From Geosiphon pyriformis (lineage: Eukaryota > Glomeromycota > Glomeromycetes > Archaeosporales > Geosiphonaceae): a stretch of 64,000 nucleotides of DNA. The notes under the pieces are model-generated. The model saw only the letters and a list, made by a program, of their open reading frames with translations, was not told the origin of the DNA and ran no database searches. Shown in pieces: positions 22,001 through 33,808 of this stretch. Each line of letters starts with the position of its first letter. Positions within the stretch are counted from its first letter, which is position 1. The translations under genes and the position numbers were made by a program. The DNA is taken from positions 922,190 to 986,189 of the forward strand of contig JAAOMT010000494.1 of NCBI GenBank assembly GCA_016748015.1, given 5' to 3'.

Positions 22001-23350
22001 AACATATGCAACTCAAAATGTTACTTAATAACTTCAATGACATCTTTGCCAACGAAAACAAATTTGGCAGAACTGACATAATTCAACATCAAATTAAAAC
22101 TGAAGATGTAATGCCAATTAAACAGAGAGCATACAGAATACCACTAGCCAGCCATGATATCATTCATCAAGAAATTAATCAGATGCTTGACAACAGGTTA
22201 ATTCAACCATCAATGAGCCCATAATCATCATCAGTGGTATTAATCCATAAGAAAAATAGAAAAATCCGCTTTTGTATAGATTACTAGAAACTAAAAAGAG
22301 TAACCAAAAGAGATAACTACCTGACTTCAAAGATCCAAGAATTTTTCGACACTTTTAGAGGAAAAAAATGGTTCTCAACATTAGACTTAGACAGTGGTTA
22401 CTGGCAAGTAGCTATGAAATCAGAGGATAAAGAGAAGACAGCATTTACAATTCGAAAAGGAAATTTTGAATTTGAAGTAATGCTATTTGGATTGATGAAT
22501 GCTCCTGCCACATTCCAACAGCTCATGGAAATTGTTTATACTAAACTACTGTAGAAATCTGTAATTGTTTACTTAGATAACACAAATATGTTCTTTAAGA
22601 CATTTGATGATTATCTACATTATTTTTAACAAGTATTTGAAAGGTTAAAAAGAACAGAATTGAAGTTGAATGCAAACAAATGTTTCTTTGGAAAAACAAA
22701 ACTCAAATTTTTAGAACATGTTATAAGCAAAGATAGTATCAAAACAGATCCAGACAAGATTGCAATAGTAAAAAACTTTCTAGTACCAACCAATTTAATA
22801 GAATTAAGAGCATTTTTGGAATTTGCAGGGTATTATTGCCACTTTATCAAAGACTTTTCTAAACTGGCTCAGCCATTTTATTATCTACAAACCAAGAATG
22901 TAAAATATGAATAGACAGAAGCTCAACAAGAAACATTTAATACATTAAGAAGAAAGCTTATCTAAGCTTTAGTGTTGATGTATCCAAATCACAGCAAATC
23001 ATTCATTATTACTACTGATACATCAGGCCAAGCTTTAGGGGCAGTACTATTACAGAGAAGACCAGATGAAAGAAAGCATCCAGTAGCTTATGCCAATAGA
23101 AGCTTAAGCCTAGCTAAAAAGAACTATAGAACTTCAGTACTGGAACACTTAGCTATTTATTGGGCTGTTACCAAATGGAAAGAATACTTGAGTCAAAAGT
23201 TTGATGTGTACACCAATCACCAGAGATTGACTTCAATTCAAAAGCAAAAATTTGGAAATGATCTATTATGTGAGATAAAAAATAGCACTATTACCATATG
23301 CATTTACAATACATTATAAAAAGGGAAAAGACAATGGAAATACCAATGGT
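22001..23350 (+). pseudogene. pol: A2 reverse transcriptase and RNase H
   Basis: RT: primer-grip side QHMQLKMLLNNFNDIF, fingers VVLIHKKNRKIRFCIDY, motif A STLDLDSGYWQVAM, motif B MLFGLMNAPATFQQLM, motif C YLDNTNMF (second Asp changed to Asn, G-to-A; about 22570), thumb KLKFLEHVISK, FLEFAGYYCHFIK. RNase H: TTDTSGQALGAVLLQ, HPVAYANRSL, VLEHLAIYWAV, VYTNHQRL (Asp changed to Asn). Several stops at Gln and Trp positions. Inactive. Confidence 0.88.
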
Positions 23351-24770
23351 CTGTTGTGAATAAGACAAATCTAAAAACATATCAACCCAAAAATATAACA
23401 AAAGATGAATATACAAAAATACCAACAACTCCAATATTATATAAATACCCAATTGTTCAAGAAAAAATTATCTCAAAAAGAACAAAACAACATAAAACAA
23501 CAATCAAAATATTTTATCAACCACTAAAATATACTTTATCAGAAAAACAAAAAGAATTCAGATCAACCAACCAAAGTAATCACAGAACCAGAAAAAGAGA
23601 CAATATTATTCAACATGCACTCAGATTCAATAGCAGGACATTTTTATAAAGAAGCAACCATAAAAAGAATCAGAAAAAATACTATTGGCCATCTATGTAT
23701 TCAGACATCATCTAATATGTTTAAAATTGTGATGCTTATCAGAAAAGAGGAGGAACAAAACCCAGTGAACTATTAAGACCAATCAAAGTGAGACAATCAT
23801 TTGATTGTATTAGAATTGACTTAATTAGATCATTAACAATTATCAGCAGAAACAACAGATATATTGCAATAGTCATAGATTATTTCACTAAATGGCCAGA
23901 AGCAAAAACCATTCAAAAAGCAGATGCAGAATTTGTTGCTGAATTTGTTCATCAAGATTTGATTTGTCAACATAAATGTCTAAAAAAACTATTATTAGAT
24001 CAAAGAACTTACTTTGTGAATAGAATATTGACAGAATTAAGTCAAAGATTTGGGATAAAAAAACTATTATCATTACCATATTATCCACAAACAAATGAGC
24101 TAGTTGAAAAGTTTAACAAAACATTGTGTGAAGCCATTGCCAAAATCAGCCAAAAAAACCAGAACAAATGAGATTTGATTATAACATTAGTATTATTTGC
24201 TTATCAGACAATAAAACAAGACACTACACAAACAACACTATTCAAATTAGTATATGATAGAACAGCAACATTACCAGTTAAAATAGAAGTCAAAACATAT
24301 CCAACAGAACCAATAACAGAAGAAGATTTCCAAAAAACATTGTTGAGAAGAACATATGACTTAATAGAAACACTAGAAAACAAAAGGCGAAAAGCAGCTG
24401 ATAACATACAAAAGTTACAAAAAAAACAAAAAAAAAGACATGATAACCAATTACCAGAAAAATTAGTTGAATTTAAGATTAGAAACAAAGTACTGCTACA
24501 TTATATCAAAGCAAAAAAACAATGAAGTGGAAAATTTGACTCCAAATAGGACAGACCATTTCATATAGAAGAAATTTTTGAAAATAGAGCTTATAAATTA
24601 AAATTAAACAACAAAATTTTAACCAAAGCAGCACATAATAATTAACTAAAACCATATCACTATATAGCATCGTCATCCACCAACAATATTTTACAATTAG
24701 GGGTACAGAGAATACTAGTCAAACCAGATAAGATTTCATAAGATCTAGAACCAATCATAATTATTGAACC
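23351..24770 (+). pseudogene. pol: A2 integrase
   Basis: The zinc region at about 23600-23730 (NMHSDSIAGHFYKEA, then CDAYQKRG with one Cys changed to Tyr) is split by a one-base loss in an A-run near 23680. The catalytic core keeps all three acidic residues: RIDLIRS (23812), LLLDQRTYFVN (23992) and NELVEKFN (24094). The C-terminal region runs 24175-24700 with ENKRRKAADNIQK and VEFKIRNKVLLHY. Stops are present, so it is inactive. Confidence 0.87.
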
Positions 24771-25466
24771 AAACACATAAAATTGAACAACCAAAAAAGT
24801 ATATAAAGACACAATATATGTGACAAAAGACAGCAAAAAATGGAGATTATTAACAGCATTTATTCACTAATACAATAATTCTTTCAACTAATACAACAAC
24901 AAGAAATAGAAATTACAATCAACCAACAAACTATCAGATACACAAACACCAGAAAAAGAACACAAGATAAAACACAGAGAAAAACAGAAAACACTGTTGA
25001 CAAAATAATTTCAAAGATGAAACTGGCAATAGAAACACAACCAAAAGTAATCTAATATCAAGAGTTAACTATAAAAACTTGGAATTGGTGGATACAACAA
25101 TTTCCAAAAAACTTTTGTTACTTTCATTTGGGACAACACTTGAACATTCAGGACTTGTATACAAATAAAACAAAATGATTATTTGATGCAACAATATTAC
25201 AACAACTAAAACAATTTATGGGAAAGAACAATTTGACCACACAAGCAAGAGCCATTTATTAGCTACATATTGAATTTCAAGTTCGACTAGAAATCTTACT
25301 CAATCTAGAAATAAACTCTATTACTATTAACCAAATGGGAAAAATAACCAATGCCCAATTTGAAAAATTACAAAACCAGATAGCACAAGTAATTCTAAAA
25401 AAAAAATTCAAGAAATACTCAAAAATGAAGAATTAGAATTAGAAGATCTCGACAGAGCTCAATATT
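24771..25466 (+). pseudogene. A2 C-terminal domain of unknown function
   Basis: This follows integrase in the same polyprotein. It contains a Gln-rich segment (NSFN, YNNKK), a beta strand followed by a basic TNTRKRTQDK segment, a conserved Trp-rich TWNWWIQQFP string, and the terminal EDLDRAQY and stop immediately before the polypurine tract. I find no known motif. Equivalent domains occur in B1, C1, A3 and A4. Confidence 0.6.
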
Positions 25467-25481
25467 AAAAGGAGAGAATAA
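25467..25481 (+). other. Polypurine tract of A2
   Basis: AAAAGGAGAGAATAA abuts the TGTTAT start of the 3' LTR. The same tract is found in B1 (47531-47545), and a variant in A3. Confidence 0.82.
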
Positions 25482-26331
25482 TGTTATTTATAGAATATAG
25501 GAAGTATATATTAGCATAAATTAACCAATCAGAAGTAACTGTAATAAATGTAGAATTCTAGGATTTCTCTCAGAAGAATTGCAAGATTCCAGAAATTTCA
25601 GAATTCTCATACAAGAAATTGCAGGATTCTAAAATTCCAGAATTCCTCTCAAAAAATTGCAGGATTCCAGGAATTCCAGGATTTCTGGTATAAAAAATTG
25701 AGGAATTGAGAAATCTCAATTCTGTATATATAGTGGTAGTGTTAGAAGTAGAAAAGACAGACCTCTTAGTTTAGATATTAATTTAAGCAATCTTTTAATT
25801 TACAAATATTAATAAATACTTATTTGATATCTCAATCCACTCTTTACTATCAACTCTTCATGTTGATAGTCTCGAATACTTGACTACACTAGAACAATAA
25901 CTCTTGATCATAACTATTAACAAGATACTAACAATTATTGCTTTGGCTTATTTCTTTTATTTCCTTTTATTTTTTTCTGTTGTTATTTCTTTTGTTCTAT
26001 TAACTGAATTAAAAAAATTCATGCGCAGAGATACTAATGTCAGAATATAGCACTGATAAAAGACTCAGGAATAAGGATAGACACTCAGAATTGAGGATAG
26101 CTTACCAGAAGAATTACCAGCCATTATACTAAAAAAGAAATTGATAAAACTGGAGTTTCAGAAAGCTATGGATAAAAACAACCAATTATATTTCTGTCTA
26201 TTATACAAAAAACTCCTTAACAAAACCTTCAGATCAACAAAATCTTCAGATATCAACATACTAGAATACCAATTAAGCACCAAGTTACAGGTTGTTATTT
26301 GCTTTGAGATCCCAAATAATCACTTGTAACA
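25482..26331 (+). repeat. 3' LTR of A2 (family A)
   Basis: 850 bp, TGTTAT to GTAACA, paired with 5224-6074. It carries the GAATTCC-type array at about 25550-25690. The right flank ACAT begins at 26332 and resumes the minus-strand coding sequence of A1. Confidence 0.92.
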
Positions 26332-27100
26332 ACATCTGGATTAGGGATAAGGACAATGTTAACTTATTCTGGAGAGTTGTTTTTTATTTCCAGAATTTTA
26401 CTGGGCGAAGTGTCTTTTATTTTGGCATTGGTCATTTACCAGATCTCATCTTCATCATGTAAGTAACTATCTAAGCAAAAAATCACTTGGTGCTAGACAG
26501 CAGTAACAGATGTTTCATGACTTACCCAGTTACTGATGAGGATCGTATATTAACATGAAGCATTGCATATTTCTCCTCAACCAGGAATGTCATTCCATAT
26601 TTCTTTGTTAAGTAACTGTTTATTGCAAGCAAAACATGACTCATTGTCTCACTTTTCTTGTTTTTTTGGGTAGTCATAGCATTTTCTATAGTATGGCTTA
26701 TAGTAGTAGTGGGTTCTTGTCCAATAGTCTTCATTAGGTGCAATCTAAGCTCCCATGAAGAAAAGTTTCTTTCTACAGTCTTCACATTTGAGAGGTATAT
26801 ATGGTGGTTCTTTTATTGGTTCATGTGAGTACTCTCTTTCCCAGCCATTAATTATTTCTTCTGTGGTAGTGGTTTCTTCAGATATGTCTTTTTCTTTCTT
26901 TTTTTCTTTGTCATTCCAAGAAAGTACTGGTGATAACTTGTTGTGTTCTGTATTAGTCCAGGAAACTTGGTATGCTTCCTAAGTAGATTTTCTTTTTTTT
27001 TCTTCGAACTCAATAAGTGGTGCTAATAGTATAGTGATAGGCTTGAAGTAGTTACACATGGCTGATACACATGTGTGTTAATTATTCTGGCTAAGCTGGA
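26332..27100 (-). pseudogene. A1 cysteine-rich module 1 and linker
   Basis: Minus-strand counterpart of A2 20100-20640: DCRKKLFFMGAQ, THYYYKPYYRKCYDYPKKQ, DNESCFACNKQLLN, CQYTILISNWVSH. The second CX2C pair is intact, and the first is reduced to one Cys in the part I can follow. The frame then runs to NIVLIPNPD, where A2 is inserted. The open frame at 26522-26785 is a neighbouring frame and is not counted. Confidence 0.65.
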
Positions 27101-27652
27101 GCTCTTGGGTGTTCCAATTGAGCATCACATTGGTTTTGAACAGCCAGTTATTACCAATAAGTGCTTGGTATTGAGTGGCTTCCATAACTAATACCTTAAT
27201 TAGTATGATAATACCATTGACTTCAATGGGTAAGTTATTTATTTTACCAATTAGAATTTTGATGGCTTTATTAGCTGTAATTATCCTTGCACTGGCAGTT
27301 CAATCAATTTAGTGACCATATTGGTCCATAAGCTGTCTTGTGATGATATTGCCAGCTAATTTACTATTTAGAATCAGTTTGATGGAATGGCTATCAATTT
27401 TGACATCAGTATATATTGCAGTAATAAGTTTTTCCTTGAGGGTAACTTCACTAAACAAAAAGACTTCTGCTGATTCTTCAATTTTAAAGAGAAATATAGC
27501 TGTGAATAACTTGTCTTTCATAACAGTGGCTGGTAGAATGTTGCTGGTAAGTGTTGGTTGTTAGTTGGTTTCCAGATTATTGGGTTGGGTGTCTTTTGGG
27601 ATAACCAAAAGACTTAAATAGTGTTGAGAATTTGGGTTTTGTGCATACTCGG
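27101..27652 (-). pseudogene. pol: A1 aspartic protease
   Basis: The open piece 27309-27521 (minus strand) shows KLFTAIFLFKIEE, TAIYTDVKIDSH and the active site KLILNSKLAGNIIT. The Asp-Ser-Gly is Asn-Ser-Lys, the same two positions hit in A2. The frame continues through ARIITANKAIKILI-like and ALIGNN strings to 27100. It ends at 27652 because A3 is inserted. Confidence 0.8.
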
Positions 27653-28501
27653 TGTTACTTATAAAATATAGAAAGTATATTAGCATATAACTTAGTCAAT
27701 CAGAAGTAGCTGTAGTAAATATAGAATTTCAGAATTCCTTGCAGTAGAATTGCAGGATTCCAGGAATTTCAGAATTTTTGTACAAGGAATTACAGGATTC
27801 TAGAATTCCAGAATTTTTTTCAGAGAAATTGCAGGATTTCAGGAATTCCAGAATTCTTGGTGAGAAAAATTGAGAAATCAAAGAATCTTAATTATGTATA
27901 TATAGTGGTAGTATTAAAAAAAATAAAACAGACCTCTCAGTTAAGATTTGATCTAAGCAACTTTCCATATCACAAATAAATAAATTATTCACTATTTCAA
28001 TTCATTCTCTACTATCAACACTTTATGTTAATAGTAATTAATACTTAACCACACTGGAACAATAGTTCTTAATCATGGCTATTGATGGGATACTAACTTA
28101 CTACTGTCTTGGCTTATTTTTTTATTTTTTTTATTTTCTTTTATTTTTCTTTTATTTCTTTGTTATTCTTTTGTTTTACTAATTGATTAAGGATTAAGTG
28201 CTGAAATACAAACATTATAAGGACTGGTAAAAGACCTGTGAAACAAGAGTAGAACATTCATAAATTTGAGAATAGCTTACCAGGAGAATTACCAGCCACC
28301 ACACTGAGAAAAAAATTTGATGGAATTGTGATTCTAGAAGACTACTGAAAAGACACAATTGAATCTCTGTCTATTATACAAAAAACTTAATCTAAAACTT
28401 TCAGATAATCATATCTTTAGATACTATTGCCAAAATATCAACCAAGTACCAAGTTACAAGTTTGTTATTTGATTTGAGACCCCAAATAATCATCTGTAAC
28501 A
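27653..28501 (+). repeat. 5' LTR of A3 (family A)
   Basis: 849 bp, TGTTAC to GTAACA. It has the GAATTCC-type array at about 27722-27870 and a T-rich tract at 28110-28160. The leader TTTAGTACTTCTTGTAAGA (decayed primer site) follows. Confidence 0.92.
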
Positions 28502-28564
28502 TTTAGTACTTCTTGTAAGATATAATTCTACAGAAAACCAGCACCAACTACAACTATTCCAAAA

Positions 28565-30180
28565 ATGGCAGAAACAAAAATAGTAGGGACAAACCATTTA
28601 GGATTTGCCAAATCTTTATTCTAATAGTACAGCTAACAATTAGGATTAAGCAACAATTATTATTCAACAGAATTAGCCTTTAATTTTTATGTCAATGAAA
28701 GAATCAAAAATTTCCTAGGAGTACCAATTAACATTGAATCAGCAAGGAAGAATTTCTACACAGAATTAATTCAACACACCAGCTTACCATGAAATCATAG
28801 TTTTGCACTAATCATCAAAGAAATTAATTAAACCATCAAAAGATACACTTAACAACTATTTCCCATTATCTACACAAACAAAAGTAAAGAAAAATTACAA
28901 ACACCAGCAGAAATACTAAAAAGAATCCAAGTACCAAACTGGAAAAAACAAAGAATTAAATCTCCAACATACTTATTATATTACCATACACTTGGAAGTA
29001 CAATTAATATTTTATTAGCAGGTGTGTCCATTTTAAACACAACATTAACATTTAGATGACTCTCATTTCAAAGTAAACAAAAGAAAGCAAAATTACTGAG
29101 AACTTACAGTGATTACTTTGAGGAATTTAAATTGCAATCGCCAATGCCATCAGGATTCCAATCACCACCACCTCAACTAGATTTTGGAAACACAAGTTCC
29201 TGGGAGATAATGGCATCAGAAAAAGAGAAAGAAGAGGATCAAGAATTTAATTATCAAAATCCGATCACAGAAAATCTGGAAGTTGAAATCTTGAATATTC
29301 AAATCCAGCAAACTCCGAATAATCTGAACCCTAAGTTAATTAATCAGAAAAACTTACCTCCAGAAATTGCCATTAATCAGCAACCAATTAATCTGATTGC
29401 TGAACAACCTCAACAGCTGCCAATATTATCTCAACCACTATCTCTTTAATCACTACAACAAAATGTGGATCCAATGGCTTACACCCCAATAGCAAAACTT
29501 GAGAAATTTACCAGTAAAAAAGATGATACACAAGTATGGCTGAATGATGTGAAAAAAGCCATCACAGCCAACAAATAGAATGACACCTGAGCACTCCAAG
29601 CCATCCCCTATTTCTTACAAGATACCACCGACTCATAGTATCAAAGTTTAGCTGCTAAACCTTAAAAATTCTAGGAATTTAAACTTGCATTTTTAGGATA
29701 TTTCAGTAATAATAATAGTATTAATTGCTTAGTCAACACCTTTATCACAATCAAACAGAGAGAAAGAAAAGCAGTTACCACTTACTTGGAATGCTTTCAC
29801 AGGAACTTGTGCCAAATTCAAGCAATCCATGCTGATTATTTTACAGTGCCACAGATTCTAAACCAGTTCATCTGTGGACTATGTAGTAGCATCTTTCAAT
29901 GTGTATGCCCAATACACTCATAAACCCTCTAAGATGCAGTTACCAATGCATGGGATTTCAAATTTGCTGAATTCAAAGCTAACCACATTCAAGCTGTTAA
30001 TCTAATAATGAACAGATTATCTGAATTGAATTTTAAGCTGAAACAATTTAGTAATTTCATTAACAAAAAATTAGAAAGGTACTTAGCTAACAATCAGACA
30101 GTTTATTAATCTCCACAATAACACAATAATCAAGAAAATGCAAATCATTTCCAGAATCAGCTCTATCCATCATTTTTGAC
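28565..30180 (+). pseudogene. gag: A3 gag
   Basis: The only family A copy here with ATG (28565) at the conserved start position. Visible parts are the N-terminal block (NFYVNERIKNFLG), a Pro/Gln-rich middle at 29132-29449 (open, 105 codons), the gag core AYTPIAKLEKFTSKKDD and EFKLAFLGYFSNNNS at 29476-29720, and SELNFKLKQFSNF at 30020. It ends in HFQNQL, after which RT sequence follows directly, so the zinc knuckle is lost in the deletion. Confidence 0.82.
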
Positions 30181-30750
30181 CAATCAACAATAGTATTAGT
30201 CCATAAAAAGAATAGAAAAATCCACTTTTGTGTGGATTACCAAAAACTGAATGAAATAACCAAAGGAGATAACTATTCAATACCAAAGATCCAAGAGCTG
30301 TTTGATGCTTTTGGAGGAAAGAAATGGTTCTCAACTTTAGACTTAGACAGTAGTTACTGGCAAGTAGCTATGAACTCAGAAGATAAAAAGAAAACAGCAT
30401 TCACAACATGAGAAAAAAATTTTGAATTCAAAGTTATGCCATTCAGCTTGATAAATGCACCAGCCACTTTCCAGTAACTTATGAAAATTGTTTATACTGG
30501 GCTACTATAGAAATCAGTAGTCATATACTTGGATGACACCAATGTGTTCTCAAAAACATTTGATGATCATTTACATCATCTCCAACAAGTATTTAAAAGA
30601 TTCAGATAAGCAAGATTGAAACTAAATACCAACAAATGCTTCTTTGGCAAAACAGAGCTCAAGTTTTTGAAACATGTTGTAAACAAAGATAGTATCAAAA
30701 CAAATTCAGATAATATTGCAATAATAAAAAACTTTCCAGAAACAAAAATT
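30181..30750 (+). pseudogene. pol: A3 reverse transcriptase fragment
   Basis: The fragment begins in the fingers (SIVLVHKKNRKIHFCVDYQK), continues through motif A STLDLDSSYWQVAM, motif B MPFSLINAPATF and motif C YLDDTNVF (intact, about 30528-30551), and into the thumb KLKFLKHVVNK. It breaks after IIKNFPE at about 30742, where the last part of RNase H (a KQKFADN-like string) is joined. It cannot encode a working RT. Confidence 0.85.
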
Positions 30751-32290
30751 TGCAGACAATTACCATGCTAGATAGAAAATAGAACTTTTCCATTTAATTA
30801 TACAGTACATTACAAAAAAGGAAAAGAAAATGGAAATTCCAATGAACTGTTACAAATAAGACAAATCTAAAAACATTTCAACCCAAAAAAAAATATAACA
30901 AAACATGAATACACATAAATACCAACAACTCCAATATTATATAAATACCCAATTGTTCAAGGAGAAATTATTTCAAAAAAAACAAAACAACATAAAACAG
31001 CAATCAAAATATTTTATCAACCATCAAAATATACTTTACCAGAAGAACAAAAAAAATCCAGATCAACCAACTAGAGTAATTACAGAACCAGAAAAAGAAA
31101 CAATATTATTTAACATGCACTCAGATCTAATAGCAGAACATTTTTATAAAGAAACAACCATAAAAAGAATCAGAAAAAAATACTATTGGCCATCTATGTA
31201 TTCAGACATCATCCAATATGTTTAAAATTGTGATGCTTGTCAGAGAAGAGAAGAAACAAAACCCAATAAATCATTGAAACCAATTAAAGTTGAACAACCA
31301 TTTGATTATATTGGAATTGACTTAATCAGACTATTAATAATTACCAGCAGAGGCAACAAATATATTGCAGTAGCCATTGATTATCTCACAAAATGGCCAG
31401 AAGCAAAAGCTATTCAAAGAGCAGATGCAGAATTCATTGCCAAATTTGTTCATTAAGATTTGATCTGTCAACACGGATGTTCAAAAAAACTATTATCAGA
31501 TCAAAGAACTCATTTTGTGAATAGAACATTAGAAAAATTAAGTCAAAAATTTAGAATTAAAAAACCATTGTTATCACCATACTATTCACAAACCAATGGA
31601 TTAGTCAAAAGATTCAATAGAACATTGTGCAAAGCAATTGCCAAAATCAGCCAAAAAAATCAAAACAAATAAGATTTGTTTATACTATCAGTATTATTTG
31701 CTTATTAGACAATAAAACAAGATACTATATAAACAACACTATTTGAATTAATATATAATAGAACAGCAACACTACCAGTGGAGATAGAAATATGAACATA
31801 TCCAACAGAACCAATAACAGCAGAAAATTTCCAAAGAACATTGTTGAGAAGAACATATGGCTTAATGGAAACACTAGAAAACAAAAGACAAAGAGCAGCT
31901 GATAACATACAAAAGTTATAAAAAAAACAGAAAGAAAAACACAATAACTAACTACCAGAAAAACTAGATGAATTCAAGATTGGAGACAAAGTACTGCTAC
32001 ATCATACCAAAGCGAAAAAACAATAGAGTAGAAAATTTGACCCCAAATGAGACGGACCATTTCACATAGAAAAAATTTTAGGAAATAGAACTTATAAATT
32101 AAGATGGAACAACAAAATCTTAACCAAAGCAGCACATGAAGATTGATTGAAGCCATATCACAGTATAACAATATCATCTACCAGTAATATTACACAATTA
32201 AAAGTACAGAGAATACTAGTCAAACCAGATAAGATTCCATGAGATCTAGAACTAATTATAATCATTGAACCAAACACATAAAATTAAACA
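30751..32290 (+). pseudogene. pol: A3 RNase H end and integrase
   Basis: A short RNase H remnant (NYTVHYKKGKENGN) is followed by integrase: HHCC with NMHSDLIAEHFYKE and CDACQRRE (all four ligands present), core GIDLIRLL, LLSDQRTHFVN, and NGLVKRFN, where the catalytic Glu is Lys (G-to-A). The C-terminal part contains VEIEI, stop, TYPTEPIT, ENKRQRAADNIQK and DEFKIGDKVLLHH. Open pieces are 30905-31225, 31274-31456 and 31460-31672. Confidence 0.86.
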
Positions 32291-32952
32291 ATCAAAAGAG
32301 TATATAAAAACATGGTATACACAATGAAAGACAGTAGAAAAATGAAGATCACTGACAGCATTTACTTACTAGCACAACAACTTTTTCAACTGATACAACA
32401 ACAAGAGATAGAAATTACAATCAACCAATAAACTATCCGATACACAAACACTAGAAAAAAACCATGAGACAAAATATGGAGGAAAACAGAAAACACTATG
32501 GACAAAATAATCACAAAAGTGAAATTGGCAATAGAAACACAACCAAAAGTCACCCAATATCAAGAGTTGACTATAGAAATTTGAAATTGGTAGATACAAC
32601 AATTTCCAAAAAACTTTTGTTATTTTTATTTGGGACAACACTTGAATATTCAGAACTTATATATGGATAAAACAAAATGATTATTTAACACAACAATACT
32701 GCAACAACTAGAACAATTTGACCACATAAGCAAAAGCCATCTATCAGCTACACACCAAATTTCAGGATCAACCAGAAATCTTACTCAATCCAAAAATGAA
32801 CTCTGTTACCATTAACCAAATGGGAAAAATAACAAATGCCTAATTTGAAGAATTATAGAACAAGATAACACAAATAATTCTTGAAAAAGAAGTTTAAGAA
32901 ATACTCAAAGACAGAGATTTAGAATTAGAAGATCTTGCCAAAGCTTAATATT
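32291..32952 (+). pseudogene. A3 C-terminal domain of unknown function
   Basis: Same domain as in A2 and B1: LAQQLFQLIQQQEIEITINQ (Gln-rich helix and strand), a TIRYTNTRKK basic string, then the terminal DLAKA, stop (Gln in A2), Y, stop. At least one frameshift lies near 32465. The polypurine tract AAAGAGGAGAGAATAA follows at 32953-32968. Confidence 0.58.
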
Positions 32953-32968
32953 AAAGAGGAGAGAATAA

Positions 32969-33808
32969 TGTTACTCATAAAATATAGGAAGTATATTAGC
33001 ATATAACTTAGCCAATCAGAAGTAGCCATAATAAATGTGGAATTCTAAGATTTCTTGTAGTGGAATTGCAGAATTCCAAAAATTTTAGGATTCTTGTACA
33101 AAAAATTGCAGGATTTCAGAATTTCAGGATTCCTATTAGAGAAATTGCAAAATTCCAGGAATTTCAAAATTCTTGGTGGGAAAAATTGAGGAATCAAAAA
33201 ATCTCAATTATGTATATATAGTGGTAGTATTAGAAGAAAAAAATACAAACCTCTTAATTAAGATTTGATCTAAGCAGTCTTCCACATCACAAATAAATAA
33301 ATTATTCACTATCTTAATTCACTCTTCACTATCAACACTTTATGTTGATAGTAATTGATACTTAACCACACTAGAACAATAGCTCTTGATTATGGCTATT
33401 GACGGAATACTAACTTACCACTGCCTTGGCTTATTTTTTTTATTTTTTTTTATTTTTTTTTTATTTTTTTATTATTCTTTTGTTTTACTAATTGATTAAG
33501 AATTAAGTGCTAAAGTACAGACATCATAGGAACTGGTAAAAGACCTGTGAAATAAGAGTAGAACACTCATAGATTTGAGGATAGCTTACCAGAAGGATTA
33601 CTGGTCACTACACTGAAAAAAAATTTGACAGAATTGCAATTCTGGGAGGCTACTGAAAAAACACAATTGAATCTCTGTTTATTATACAAAAGACTCAACC
33701 AAAAACCTTCAGATAATCATACCTTTAGATACCACTACCAAAATATCAACCAAGCACCAAATTACAGTTTGTTATTTAATTTGAAACCCCAAATAATTAT
33801 CTGTAACA
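32969..33808 (+). repeat. 3' LTR of A3 (family A)
   Basis: 840 bp, TGTTAC to GTAACA, paired with 27653-28501. It keeps the GAATTCC-type array (about 33040-33185). After it, minus-strand A1 gag sequence resumes. Confidence 0.92.

Larger units (their letters stand above)
5224..26331 (+). mobile_element. Ty3/gypsy-like element A2 (family A), carrying C1 inside
   Basis: Complete plus-strand element: 5' LTR 5224-6074, 3' LTR 25482-26331, about 10.1 kb once C1 and its duplication are removed. It is inserted in A1. The flanks ATGT (5220-5223) and ACAT (26332-26335) fit a 4-bp duplication of ACGT changed by one transition on each side. Removing one copy restores the A1 coding alignment (PDVFLNI against PDAFLDL in A2). 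Order of parts: gag, protease, Cys modules 1 and 2, dUTPase, RT, RNase H, integrase, C-terminal domain. Confidence 0.88.
27653..33808 (+). mobile_element. Internally deleted Ty3/gypsy-like element A3 (family A)
   Basis: Plus-strand element of 6.16 kb with two LTRs (27653-28501, 32969-33808). It is inserted in A1 between gag and protease. Flanks TCGG (27649-27652) and CCAG (33809-33812) fit a CCGG duplication altered by transitions. Closing the A1 gap with one copy gives a good alignment with A4. Two deletions remove the gag zinc knuckle through N-terminal RT (at about 30180) and the RT thumb through most of RNase H (at about 30745). Confidence 0.87.
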
